A DNA stretch of 64,000 nucleotides from Latrodectus hesperus (GCA_037975125.1 JAJQOW010000020.1:1531911-1595910), one strand, 5' to 3'; counted from the first letter of the stretch, positions 11,701 to 23,240 are shown. Notes: a model not told the origin generated them from the letters alone. Made by a program: numbers and translations.

Positions 11701-12367
11701 CTCACTCTGCCCTCAGAGCTCGATATATGAAAACGCTTAAAAAAATTCTTTTATAATTTCAGCCAATAAATGTTATAAAAATTAGCTGAAATAAGAATTT
11801 AAAAGAGGAATCAATTACAAAATTTCATATAAGAATTCTTAATATAAATTAAACTAAACTCTAAGGAATATATAGAAAGAAAATTATTTGGAAAAATATA
11901 AATAACTTAAAATTGAATTCGAGAAAAAATAAGTGAATAAAATTAAAATGAATAAATATTGATTTTCCAGGGAGTTATATGTCTGAAGTGAATTTGAAAA
12001 CTAAAATTTTGAAAGTGTATCATTCTCGATTAATAATAAATTGGAAAATACCATTTCAAGTTGACACACTTCTAAATCACTGATGATTTTATAAATGATA
12101 TTAAATTCTTTATTGATAATCTTTCAAATATTTTTCTTTAATTTAATTATGAATTATTTTCAAAATTTAACTCATTTAAAATTAAACTGAAGAAAAAAAA
12201 TGGATCAAAATTAAAATTAATCAACATTGGTTATGAAAGGAATAACTAATAACTTATAAAATGTGCCAGTTTTAAAAATGAAAATCAAAATTTTCAAAGC
12301 ATATTTTCCTTTATTAATTATGAAGTGGTTGTTTCTTTCGTTCCAGTTGAGATCCTGAGTGCGCCAC
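11701..12367. other. AT-rich DNA, nothing recognised
   Basis: Low-complexity A/T sequence without open frames of note. Confidence 0.5.
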
Positions 12368-13050
12368 TTTATTACGATTCTCATTGGTTTAAAATACCCA
12401 TGACGTCAGATAACGTTTCATCCACGTCACATCGTATTGAGACAGCGTTGTAGATCCGACTTGTCGATGAATTGACTGCCTGCCTTCCAATCGCATTCTT
12501 CGAGCAGCAGCAAACAAGGCGAAGTTCACCCTCGTATGTATAAGAATAATGTCGAAGTTCATTTTGGTTATAAAACAATTCCGGTAAAAATATATTTAAG
12601 GGTGCCCCTTGGCGAGATTGGCGATTTTTGTTTGGCGTCAATCCTGTTTGCGCGGAACGCTGTGCAAACAGTAATGGCAGCGAAAACACAATGAAATTTC
12701 AAAAGTAATGCAATAAGCACATAAAAAATGTACTCACTTTATTTTACTAGAATATCCTCAATTTGAAGTACACAGAATTCTCTAATAGCACCTACAGATA
12801 TTGCTTAAATTTATCCTGAGAAGAAAACCAATCAGAACCGTGAATGGATTTCAGAATAACGTTTAGGGTTATCATAAATAGAACAACATCTCCCAGTTTG
12901 GCGATAAACTTGGCAAGAATTCAAGGGGCACCCTCAAGTATAGTCTAGATATACAAGGAGTAAAAATCGGTTTAAGAAACCGTTTTCCATGGATTCAAGC
13001 CATTAACACATGGACAATAGAACAGCAGGAAAAGCAAAATGAAAAAGACC
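12368..13050 (+). repeat. Unclassified dispersed repeat, copy 1 (interrupted)
   Basis: Matches 36298-36630 in order: CAGATAACGTT, CATC.ACGTCAC, TCCGACTTGT, CTGCCTTCCAATCGC, TTCTTCGAGC, GCAGCAAACAAGGCGAAG, TCGAAGTTCATTTTG, ATCGGTTT, AAGCCATTAACA. Between the left and right halves this copy carries a 334-bp insert with its own inverted ends. Neither copy shows coding potential, so the class (LTR, MITE or satellite-like) is unknown. Confidence 0.65.
12600..12933. mobile_element. 334-bp inverted-repeat element inside the repeat above
   Basis: The ends GGGTGCCCCTTG and CAAGGGGCACCC are perfect 12-base inverted copies. Including the flanks TTAA (left) and TCAA (right) the match is 15 of 16. No coding capacity. 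The TTAA/TCAA flanks would fit a piggyBac-type target with one mutation, but the terminal G triplet is not the usual piggyBac end, so I leave the superfamily open. Confidence 0.55.
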
Positions 13051-14215
13051 GCATTTAGATGCTTTGTTTGTGGGCGCAACAAAACTCAAAAGAACGTCAC
13101 CCATGTTAAAAATTTCTACAAATAAAAAATTTTTTCCATGACGAATCGATGAAATTTAATAATTTTTTTACCCTGTTTCCATGATTTTTACTATACCCAA
13201 CCACATTTTTTACTATACGTGTGCTACGTTACAGCAATGCCGACTTTGTTTTTCAGACGTAACTTGTGGACACGTGTAAGAATTGAACACAGTAGAAATT
13301 TCTCTTACTTAAAAGACTTGCATAAAAATTGGAAAGTTAAGCGAACCCAGAGATGATAGTCAACACGTAACCACCTGTTGATAAGTCGCAACGACAAAAA
13401 GAGCGTGGGTTTGCTGATCAGCAAGTGTAAATTGCAAAATATTGATAATCGATCACTGCGCCGCCTCACGATCTATAGGGGAATTCCAAATGACTATAGC
13501 ATCAACAAGGCGGAATAAGCTTCCAGCTGTGATCGTCGATGACAGCTCATGCGCATTCACTGAACACCACGTAACTGTACTACGCCCACGCTCCAAGGAG
13601 TCAAGAAAAGAAGAAAGAAGGAAAGCGCATCTTTCGGATAGAGAAGGAATTTCCAGAAATGAATGCAGTCAAAAACTGAGTTATCGGCGTTCAAGACGCC
13701 TTCCCTTTTTCAAACCTATTTTCAAAGAGAAAGTGCGTCTTATACACCAGCGAATACGGTGAAAAAAATTTTATTTCTTATTTCTGCGTGCACTAAGATA
13801 TCGACCATTTAACAGAATTTGCAACTTTTTCAACTCATTTACTGGATATTATCATCACTTATCCCCACTGATAAGTAACCTCTCATAAACTAATGACATA
13901 TGAAAAGAAATATTGTTATTCCCCAAAAATAAATACAATATTCAACTTGCATACATGAACTGAAAATCGATGCAGATAGGCGAAACAGTTGGGAACAACT
14001 TGTGATGAATGAGTTCAAAAATAGCAAACATGCTGTTAAATATGTTTAATGCCCTCGTTCTTTAAATTTGAACCGTTTACATTTCCTTCCTTTATGTGAA
14101 AACATGCGCATTCTTTTTATCTGTAAGACCCTATAAAATCTGTGCATGGGGATAAAAGATTACGGAATTAATACACTTATATATATCTCTGATAATGTAA
14201 CATGTTTTAAAAAAA
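13051..14215. other. Intergenic DNA without a recognised gene
   Basis: A short open frame at 13442-13762 is rich in Arg, Lys and Ser and resembles no family I know. Nothing else is seen. Confidence 0.4.
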
Positions 14216-14545
14216 TAAATGCTTTCGAAGTATTGTAATCATAACAATAGAAAATGCAACGGTCACAGCGAACTTTCACTTTTTTCGCATATCATGGAGT
14301 GGTGCGGAATCGTTTTCGTGATGCTGTCGCATTTATCTGCCATTGTTATGGTTGAGTGGCAACGGCATGGCAGCACGCGACTTTTTCTGATAACAATGCT
14401 GCGCTGTTCGAGCGCTCGAGTTGTTGCCATTTTCTTTTCTTTATCTCTGGAGCATCAAAATGGATTCGATGGCTGGGAAATGCAGCTCTGAAATTTTTAA
14501 ACAACTTTTTGAAATGTTTCATTGAAGGCGATCTTGCATGAAATT
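14216..14545. promoter_or_regulatory. Possible enhancer: clustered HMG-box-like sites
   Basis: The core ATAACAAT or its complement occurs at about 14240, 14341 (in CCATTGTTATGG) and 14390 (in GATAACAATG), the last two in opposite orientation. TTATCT-type GATA sites and a CGAGCGCTCG palindrome (about 14409) lie beside them. Base composition is more balanced than its surroundings. This is motif reading only; no nearby gene is known. Confidence 0.2.
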
Positions 14546-14773
14546 GAACGATTCTGGGTACTTTTCACACGCTGACATCTTATGAAATCGATTATCGAAC
14601 AGAATTGCTCAACTCGGCTCAGACTGATTTAAATCGTTTTCTATTCAGATAATTGGAATAATCGTTATCGGGAAACGAAAATGCATTGTGAAAACGTAAT
14701 TTTAATGTAAATGTTCATTATTCATGACGAAACGTGTTATTATCTGTGTTCATGAGTCATAAATCTCAGATAA

Positions 14774-14825
<52 letters not shown>

Positions 14826-15216
14826 TTAACATGATTTATAAATGGCTGACTCGTGAACAGTGGCGGTCACGTGTCATAATTACCATTTTGAAAAATGGTC
14901 AAGTACTCAACTTGCAGGCCTGGATACAACAGGAAAAATGAAGCATATATTTTCTGTTGAAATGGCTAGGATCGAAACTTTTGCCTTTCATTCCGAAGAA
15001 CTTGAAAAAATGACTCTGAAACTTGTCCCCAACTAAATTTAAATAAGTCAACTTCTCCCGTCCAAATCACTGGTTTGTTCATAACTCAAATTTATGTGTA
15101 ATACTTTTTGACCAGATATACAAGCATTTTTTTGCACAACTTTTTCTTTTTTTTTTATTTGTAATAATCAGTAGAGAGCTTTATTTAGAATAAAATTTCT
15201 CCAGTAAATTTAATTA
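14546..15216. other. AT-rich DNA around a (TA)n array
   Basis: No gene seen. The (TA)n array at 14775-14824 is listed separately. Confidence 0.5.
14775..14824. repeat. (TA)25 microsatellite
   Basis: Perfect dinucleotide run of about 25 units. Confidence 0.98.
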
Positions 15217-15459
15217 CAGTAGTTTCTCCATTTTGTGAACTCGTAGAGCCCGGTAAAATAGCTCTCAAAATCAAAAGCTCTTAAAATAGAAAAATGACTG
15301 TTACACATCTTAAAATTATTTATTACCATATAAATCTCTATATAAATAATGTATTATTAAAAATATTTAGTACGCATTTTATAAAAAATATGCATGAAAT
15401 GAAATTCATATTTAAAAAGAGTACTTACTTCCATTTTATTGAGAAAAAATACATTAAAA

Positions 15460-15460
<1 letters not shown>
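15217..15460. mobile_element. Tigger/pogo-like half element, copy 2
   Basis: Starts CAGTAG after a TA and shares its first 30 or so bases with the element at 35828 (CAGTAG..CTC.ATTTT..G.ACTCGTA). Internal phrases also match (ATTATTAAAAAT, TATGCA..AAATGAA, TACTT.C.ATTT). It runs into the (TA)n array at 15461, and no right terminal repeat was found beyond it. Confidence 0.5.

Positions 15461-15549
<89 letters not shown>
15461..15549. repeat. (TA)44 microsatellite
   Basis: Perfect dinucleotide run of 89 bases. It produces a spurious Tyr-Ile open frame. Confidence 0.98.
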
Positions 15550-15552
<3 letters not shown>

Positions 15553-16046
15553 CACTTTTGCTTTCTTCTATTTTAAAACACTATATTTTTATAAAAACCC
15601 GCATTGTTTCATTGTAGAAAATCATTTCCCTGTTTTTCTGAGAAGTACATTCACTTGTTAGTCTTGCATCTACTTGTTTCGCAGGGGGTCGCAATACGAA
15701 GTCCTTTCCTTCGTATTTGGTATCTCAAAGTTCTCATTCATACGGTCCACGCCATTTAAGCATCGAATAACGCTCACGAACAGATTCAGAAAGTCTTGAA
15801 AAGAAACTTCAGGAAGAGCCAGGTATTTTTTTGAAGCTTATGAATGATAATTTATGTTTAGACTCGAGTCGTCAGATGAATTTGCTTGGCTTTTTTTCAA
15901 TTACAGTGATTTATTTAATAAAGTACGCTAGTCAAATGGACGCAAGACCGTTTATTCTCTCTGCGACATCATTCCAATCATACATTCGAAGGAACTTTGC
16001 ACCTTGAATACCAATTTATTCCAAGAGATTGAGACTCCTTCTGAAA
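15550..16046. other. Intergenic DNA, nothing recognised
   Basis: Moderately AT-rich; no gene, RNA or repeat identified. Confidence 0.5.
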
Positions 16047-16331
16047 TGGGCCGCGGTGGGTTAGGGCTTGGTTAGGGCGTCGTTCACATTACCGGAAGGT
16101 AGAGAGTTCGAATCTCGGCAGACCGAACATCCTTCGCGTTCGCTAAAAGCGGCTGGGATGCGTTAAAATTGGGCATGGTCACAATGTCCTCCAAGTGAAA
16201 TGATGCCAGGCCAAGTATTGGGGGTCTTCTGCTGCTTCAACATCACGAAGACTCCACCTGGCTGCTTCTATCTAACTGGTGGAGCCCAACTCATGGCTAG
16301 GCACGGGGAAGCAGGCTGCTGCAGCAACAAC
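16047..16331 (+). repeat. SINE-like family B, best-preserved copy
   Basis: The tRNA-like head has an A-box-like TGGTTAGGGCGTCG and the B-box-like GAGTTCGAATCTCGG. The body has CCGAACATCCTTCGCGTTCG, GTCACAATGTCCTCCAAGTG, AAATGATGCC, GGGTCTTCTGCTGCTTC and CTGGTGGAGCCCAACTC. It ends in GCTGCTGCAGCAACAAC. About 285 bp. It serves as reference for the other family B copies in this window. Confidence 0.75.
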
Positions 16332-18285
16332 TCTCCTTCCAAAAGTATGCAACAAGTGTTTCGCTGGAAGTTATTGATTGCTCTCATAAAGTCGGGAGCA
16401 AGACTGGGCCGGTGAAATTCCCCACGGATCTGGATACAAAATCTGGGCTGAATGATACTTGAAGTTGGCGTCTATTCAATAGTTCTTAAGTTTACTCGCA
16501 TAGATCCCGCTAGGATTTATAAAAAGATAGCTTCCTTTCTCATTTTGATTTTAGAATTAAAATTATTCTTAATTCATTAAACTGATTAATTAACGTTGTA
16601 GTTAATTATCCATTCATAAACTTTTCAATAACAATTTCCGCCAAAGTTTCTCAAGCAATTAAAAAAATGAATGGAGAGTCAAATGTTAAAACGCCAAATG
16701 CATAAAACCAATTTGTAAAAAAGAGATTTTACAAAAATTTAATTCGTAAATTGAAATTAAAATTATCATTGGCTCTATGAGATTCTACAGCCAATATTTC
16801 GTAAAATCGTGAGTGTTTTTAGGTTCGTAAAAAATAAATGAATAAATAAAAACGAGTGCTGTAGTACGACATTAGTCTTGTGTGTTTTTATGTAAGTTTT
16901 TGCCAAACCTAAAACTGAATTCATAAAACATATTAAATTGATGCTACAAAACTGATTAAATCTGATGGCCGCAAAGTAGAGGCTTATTGATACTTCATTT
17001 TTTTTCCACTCATTCTTGCTTAGAGAGCAAATAAGCTATTAGAACTGTGGAATTTTTAATATGCTTTGTACTTTTATCTATTATCAACTATCAAATGAAT
17101 TTTTTAAAAACTTTTGGAAAAAAACTGTATAAAACTGTTAACTAACTAACGAAAAACCTATTTCACCAAACATCTTAATTTAAATTGCACACATTTATCC
17201 ACACAAGTAAAATTATCAAATATCAAAAACTTCTCTTGAGTATCTGATGAATTTAAAGTTTAGTTTTCGTTGACAGATGCACAAAGGCCGGCAAAGCCTA
17301 ATGGGGGCCCGAAATAAAAACTACCTCACAACAACAATAAATAAAGAGAAACGAATCGAAATTTCAATGTAACAGAGATGAGAAATTGTAAATGATACAG
17401 TAATATAATTTTAATTTTGCGAAATATCCATTTTCTTTCTGACGTTAGAGAGGAATTCAGCTAAATTTCCGTAGTTGCAATGCCTCACTTAAGCCATTCA
17501 GAAGCCCGTATCATTGGAAACGTATAGCATTTCGCGATATGTAAAAATACAAGCTTTGATTGGCAAAATTTGTCCATCGTAATTTCAAAAAGCTAGCGGA
17601 ATTCCTCTTTAAAATGTTATGGATTTACGAAATACAGATTTTTTGTGTTCACGCGATAAATTAACGGAGAAGCCAACATTAAACAGACGGATTTTACACT
17701 GTACTGATGTTTTGTTTACAAATAAAAGTTACTAAAGAAGGAAACGTAAAGTAAATTATCTATTCGGTTTGGACCCTCTGTGACGCAGGGGCGGAGGAGG
17801 ACTCATGCCCTATGGTCCTGCATATGCAGTCAACTATACCAGCTTAAATGAAGGACGAGTTGCTGTTTAACACATAATTGAAATTATAATTTATTTAATT
17901 CAAATTTTAATGAAAACGAGAATCAAATCTCATTTGTAGTATCTGCGCACTCTTGTATATATTTCAGTTTTAATTTATATTTGCTTGTATTCTTCATGTA
18001 TGAGGAATAGAAAAGAATAATTTTCATGGCTACCCTTCAAAATAGCAACATTTTAAAGTTTACAAATTCCTACAAATATGCTTATAAAAGTTGGAATACT
18101 TAACACTTAAAATATGAAATCGATTTGATTAGTCATAAGTCGTTAAAATTCAAAAAAAAAATTTATTTATCTAAATAACCTAAATATTAAATAAACTAAT
18201 ATAATGATTGTAACTATGTTGAAAAAAAAGAAATTGTGAAAAAAAAAGAATAATGAAAAAAAAAATAATAAAACAGGAATTTATG
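16332..18285. other. Intergenic AT-rich DNA
   Basis: About 1.9 kb without a recognised gene. A small GC-rich island at 17765-17840 is too short to identify. Confidence 0.5.
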
Positions 18286-18289
18286 TTCT

Positions 18290-18710
18290 TGTTTTAAACT
18301 TCCATCTGGTGTGACGGAGTCTGGCCAGATCAGTGAAACTGTCGACACTGATGAAGTCCGATGCAAGCAGTGGGCATCTGTGGACATCCTCCCAGCCCAG
18401 ACCAGGATGTGCCGAGGGGTGCCTACTCCCACTGGCTGCTTCCGGAATACGCGAACCCCACTGAAAAGACCTCGCATGGGGGGCAGCATTCCACAGGTGA
18501 GAGAGAGGGAGAGTCCCAATCCTTTTTGTAGCAGTTCGAGAATAGCTCTAAATATGTGAGCTCTGGGGTGAAAGGATCAGGGTGGTCGAGACCCTCTCTT
18601 TCAAGAGTGTCGGCTAATTCATTTCCGTAGATATTAACAGGAGATGGGATCCATTGAAAATGGGCCTTATGCTGGGAAGAGATGAGCTTTACTTTCAGCA
18701 TGGTAGATTA
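18290..18710 (-). pseudogene. Non-LTR retrotransposon fragment: RNase H C-terminal part
   Basis: On the minus strand, about 18700-18600 encodes FQWIPSPVNIYGNELADTLE, matching the HV..GNE.AD signature of retrotransposon RNase H (the usual His after Ser-Pro is altered here). Frameshifted downstream pieces look like the C-terminal tail of spider and insect non-LTR elements, ending near 18295 in FTDLARLRHTRWKF. The element is 5'-truncated, as is normal for LINE copies, and broken by indels. Confidence 0.7.
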
Positions 18711-18715
18711 ACTGG

Positions 18716-19242
18716 TTTTATCTTCTATGTGCGCACAATGTTTGAGATGTCGAATAGAACACGAATTATATGGGCTATAAATATTAATTGTGGAATAAGT
18801 GATAACAACAAATAATTATAAATAAAAATTCTATACAGTTCTTAAATGAAAACTGAAAAGAATTTCTCTCTCAGATTCTATAAAATTACTTACTTATCGA
18901 AATCTTAATTGGATAATTTAATGGAATAAATAATTAATATTTTGAAATCTTGGATTTCTGATAATTTTTTATGTGTGCTCTATTAAAAAATTCACTTATT
19001 TTTGAATGCCAAGTTTTTAACAAAATTAATTAAAAAGTGGTGGCAAAATTGTTTTTACCACTTCACAATTACAACCAAGATGAAAATTCTTTGATAAAAA
19101 AGAAACAGATACTCATGCTTAAATTTAATGTTCTAGAAAGAATGTAACAAAAAGTTTTTAAGGAATGGATAAACTATCAATGTGTCCGTAATATCAAATG
19201 TAAATACAACTATTTAAATAATAGTGTGTATTCCAGTACATT
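18716..19242. other. AT-rich DNA, nothing recognised
   Basis: No coding or repeat signal identified. Confidence 0.5.
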
Positions 19243-19552
19243 TCATTATCTAACTCTTGAAAGCATGCTCTCTGCGGGGGAAAATAGGGCCCCGGGGGTG
19301 CGCAGCATCTTCCCCTTGAGATCGGTCGAGTGGAGCAGGGGTTGGGGCCTGAGTTGCTCCATGGGTTGAGGATGTGTCCACGTTCATCTGAAACGTCCAA
19401 AGTCACTCCGCCAGTGTGGTGTGGATGTGGGGAGGAGGATGCCAGCTCAAGTGTGACCTCGATACCTGACCGTGGTTTAAAAGACCTTGGAGGATGGGCG
19501 ACCCGCCCGCCTTAACGTAGAGTCCGAGCCTCGCCTGCACCGCTACGTATAT
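19243..19552 (-). repeat. GC-rich dispersed repeat family E, copy 1
   Basis: The reverse complement matches 42975-43270: GTCACAC, CCTCCTC.CCACA.C, GACTTTGGA, GA.GAACGTGGACACA and CCCATGG occur in the same order. Strikingly GC-rich in this AT-rich region. SINE-like in size, but no convincing tRNA-like head was identified. Confidence 0.55.
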
Positions 19553-19726
19553 ATGTTAAGAAAAGTGCATTGCATTTGCAAAAGAACGAATAAAAATCTC
19601 GACAAAAGCTAATTATATACAAACCCCTGAACATCATGAAAGGAGTCACAGTTAAATCACTTTCCTCTCCGCTATCTAAAGTAATCTTGAAAGTATCTGA
19701 AATTCATTGCACGAGCAAAATTCATA

Positions 19727-21264
19727 CAGTCTGAGTAAAAACTTTAAGGCCAGTAAACATTTTTGAGAAAATGAAAACATTTAAATTGAGGAATTAAAAT
19801 ACCATTTGATTGATAATTATTAAGCTTAAAAGTAAAAAAAGTAGAAAAATGAAATTATTTTATTATTAGAAAATATTACTGAACACACAGATGAATATTT
19901 GAGTAAAAACTTTAAAGCCAACATAGAAATTAACATATAAGAAAAAAATGACAAATTCTTAGAAGGTTGTGTAGGAGCCATTTCTTCGAATTCCTTCAAA
20001 TATTCTTGTTTTCATGGATTTTCACACGAGTTTTTGACAAGGGGTGGAGTCGATTTTATACCATGCATCTTCGATGGTAGATTTCAGCTCTGTTGTTGAT
20101 GTAAAATGTCTCCCATTTGCGTAAACTTTTCTTCTTAAATCACCCCAAATGTTCTCGATTGGGTTGAGGTCAGGTGATCTAGCTGGCCATGTCACAGTTT
20201 CAACATTGTTGACTTGGAACCAATTTTTGTGCTATTACTCGAATGGATCGATGCATTGTCTTGCTGATATTTCCAATTTCCTCCAGCAAGACATTCAGTA
20301 TTTGGCAAAAGATGATTTATTAGGACATTTCGGTATCCTTGTGAATTCATTCTACCTGAAACAAATGCAATTGAGCCCACACCATTGTAAGCAAAACAGC
20401 CCCAAGTCATGACAGACCCTTCACCTAATTGGCGCTTGGAGAATATTTCTTTTTCATTTCTTATATCATGCCAGTAGAAATTCCAGTCATCTGATCCATC
20501 CAAATTCCATTTTTTTTTTCGTCAGAAAAAATAATTTCTATCCATTGGTTGTCCCAGGTCATGACTTTCTGGCCAAAGTTCAAACGCTCTATTTTGTGCC
20601 TCTGCAGTAACTGAGGCTTAGTCAATTTTGCTGTATAAGTGTACCTTCCAGACCTTCTAATTGTGTTATAAATCGTTTTTGACAAATTTTTAAACCTGTC
20701 GTCGGAATCAGTTTCCTGATTGAGTTAAACTCTCCTTTCATCACGCAAGGACAAAGCTTTAGGTCTTCCCCCAGTATTCTTTTTACCATAATTGTCTTTC
20801 AATTTAAAAAAACTTGTTGACTACAGTCTTTGATCTTCCTGTTTCTATTGCAATAGCACGACTACTCATTCGTCAAGAAGACAAAGCTTCGATCTGTCGT
20901 CTTTCACGATCAGTTGACTTCTTACTCTTCACCATCTTCACAAAGATCACCAATACTTCGAAGAAACGTATGACAAATATGAAAAGTGTAGCGTTGTCAC
21001 AAACTTGTAGTTGCAATGGTAATTACACGATTATATTATATTTATTTTTAAAAAATGACTGGTGGCCTTAAAGTCTTTACTCAGGCAGAAATACTAACTT
21101 TGTAGATAACCACATGTTTCTCATAATTATATATTTACAAATTATGTTTATAGCATTTATTTCTTATCAATGAACTTTAATAATTAATATTATTTGAATA
21201 CTTTTTATTTCATTTTACATTTTCTCAAATGTTTTTACTGGTCTTAAAGTTTTTACTTAGGCTG
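19727..21264 (-). mobile_element. Complete Tc1/mariner element with terminal repeats and TA duplication
   Basis: The element is 1538 bp. Its left end CAGTCTGAGTAAAAACTTTA and right end (inverted) CAGCCTAAGTAAAAACTTTA match with few differences over about 47 bases. TA dinucleotides flank it at 19725-19726 and 21265-21266. A second, inner pair of the same TGAGTAAA.ACTTTAA.GCC motif lies at about 19902 and 21064, an arrangement of repeated terminal and subterminal sites known from Tc3-type elements. It encodes the broken transposase listed separately. Confidence 0.9.
19959..20935 (-). pseudogene. Tc1/mariner transposase, decayed
   Basis: Starts with ATG at 20935 (MVKSKKSTDRERRQIEAL). The N-terminal helix-turn-helix region has SSRAIAIETGRSKTVVNKF, followed by GRPKALSLRDER. 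The catalytic domain shows all three acidic motifs: IIFSDEKK (first Asp), YQQDNASIHSS (second Asp) and SPDLNPIENIWGDL (Glu), with 34 residues between the second Asp and the Glu once a one-base shift is allowed, i.e. DD34E as in Tc1. It is inactivated by an in-frame stop near residue 21 and by several frameshifts, including one at a run of T at 20511-20519 and one near 20235. It ends at TAA (19959-19961). The regional order and all key acids are otherwise preserved, so decay looks moderate. Confidence 0.88.
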
Positions 21265-23105
21265 TAGATTTTGCCTCTTAATATTATAATCCTTGATCAG
21301 AGCAACATGTTTTATAAAAACTAATAAAATTCTTGATTTATAAAATTATTTAAACTCTCATTAAATTTTGAATCTGAAACATCAAAGTCTTGAGATCTTG
21401 ACAACTTAATGGATTTCACAGATGTTATATCCTGTTCGATCCCTTATAAATTGCATCGATACGGACAAACGTTGAACAATCGCTAGTTTCCATTCATAAA
21501 GTATTGTTTTTCTTTGCTTTCTTCTGGTAATTTACTGCCGCGTAATGGTCAGCCTATCAACCGAAGTCTGCTTTAAGACATTTTAGCGTCCACCGAGTAA
21601 ATTGGCATCACAGGAGGATTTTTAATGGAGAGTGGGGCATACTCACGTGTCACAAGGGAGGAAACCAGGAAAACTCCCGAGCACCCACACAGAAAGCCAT
21701 GCGCGCTGAGGGCAGAAACGCAACCCCGTTGCCTGACAGCAACGAGAATAGAGCTCGCGATATTTTTCTCGGAAAAGCGCAGTTCTGCCACCAGCCAATC
21801 AACAAACACTTGCCAGATTCTAAAGTTTCGTTTGGCAAATCAGAACCACTTTGTAAAATTTTTAATTAAAAATAACGGATAATTGAAAAAGCCATTTTAC
21901 AAGAAAAATCCACGGGTAATATTACCTTTTAACGGATACATAAAAGCTAAATTTTTATCAACATTCCAGAAAAAGAAATGAATGTATTAAAAACTTATAT
22001 AAAAATGTAAATTCCACAGCATTTAAAATTTAAATTTTATAAAATCATGTAATATGCGTTAATTTCTAATACTACTATAATTAAAAATATAGAACAACGT
22101 TAGTCGAACTTAAATGCTTCCCTGGATCCTAAAATTTCACATTTCATGCAACATAAATAGCAAAGTAACTTTCGACTAAGTTAAGTTCAGGCAAAAACAT
22201 TGATTCAATGAAATAAAATTGCTTTCAAAATTAAATGTTTTTAAATACACTTCAAAAACTTGTAAAGCAAAATAAGTTCTCATTATTAAAATACTTTATC
22301 GATTATAAAAATTGATTGAGAAAATTCTGCCTTTTACATTTCTATTCAAAAACTTTTCTGAATTACATTTTACAAAATGCAGATTTTAAAGATGGATATA
22401 TTTCTTATAAATTATTTTTATTTAGTTCTTACATTTCTTCCTTTCTATTAATTAAATTAGTTTAAATATTTATTACTCATAAAAAAAAGAAAATTTTACT
22501 CACTTAAAATTGTATTCATTCATGTTTACTGAGATTAATTTTCTCATTGAAAAAAACTGCACAAATATTTACCAATTGAAATGAATTCCTATCAACAAAT
22601 TTCTCAGAGTCGAAATATTTTCAAAAAATAAAAGTGAAACTGTACGAAGGATAAAAACTCAATTTTTAAATTTCTAAATTAATAAAAATAAAAGATAAAA
22701 ATACTAGATGTATTTTTAATATCAAAACTGCTTATAAATAAGTAGCTCTTTCTAAAAACATGAACACAAGATAAAGTTAGTTACAAAAAAACAATTTTAA
22801 ATTATTTCATTGTAACATATTTCATAATCTACAGGAATCAAATTGAAGATTGACGTGTGTCGAATAAATTATTATGGAACTGAAACTACAAGTTGTTACA
22901 AAACTATTGAAATTATCTAGTAGATCATTTCTTGTGCCAAGAGGGAATTATTTTGCCGAGCAGTTCTATATTTATTAAGTCATCTTGTTAAGCTACCTTG
23001 CACAATCAAATCAAAAGAAACAAAACTGCCCTTCGTTCGAAACAATAAATACAATAATAGACTCGCATTTGCAACACCCAAGTATTAATAAACACTAAAT
23101 TAAAA
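21265..23105. other. AT-rich DNA upstream of the cuticle gene
   Basis: Contains a family D repeat (21560-21800). The 1.3 kb from 21800 to 23105 immediately upstream of the cuticle promoter holds no recognised repeat and would be the place to look for its enhancers. Confidence 0.5.
21560..21800 (-). repeat. SINE-like family D copy
   Basis: Shares GACATTTTAGCGTCCACCGA, GTAAATTG, GGAGGA.TTT, GGAGAGTGGG and GTCACAAGGGAGGAAACC with 39065-39160. Followed by AACGCAACCC, comparable to AACGCAGCCTCC in that copy. Orientation follows the tRNA-like end on the minus strand of the 39-kb copy. Confidence 0.6.
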
Positions 23106-23240
23106 CACTCTCGCGAGTGAATAGATGTCCCCGCCCCCTAACGGCAGACCGTTGACCTACTAACATCTTCACTTTCTCCAGTTGAACGAGCACGCTATAA
23201 TTCCGCTATATAAGCTCCCTTTGCGCTGGGAAGGAACCAC
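23106..23240 (+). promoter_or_regulatory. Core promoter of the cuticle protein gene
   Basis: A TATATAAG box lies at 23207-23214, and a CACAGTTC start-site-like sequence lies about 30 bases downstream near 23241. A second initiator-like TTCAGTTT occurs near 23258. Upstream are a C-rich GC-box-like stretch (about 23129-23140) and a near-palindrome centred on CTCGCGAG (about 23107-23119). This is a clear GC-rich patch in otherwise AT-rich DNA. The position, about 100 bases before the start codon, fits a TATA-driven, tissue- and stage-regulated cuticle gene. No hormone-receptor site could be identified with confidence. Confidence 0.75.

Noticed and set aside
12381..12689. 102-codon minus-strand frame
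   Set aside because: Spans the junction of two repeats (host repeat and its inserted element), so it cannot be one gene.
14219..14541. Two overlapping frames of 90 and 61 codons
   Set aside because: Lie in a GC-balanced island where open frames are expected; no recognisable domain.
15294..15551. Frame ending in a Tyr-Ile repeat (also at 44955 and 50529-50847)
   Set aside because: Translation of (TA)n microsatellites; not protein-coding.
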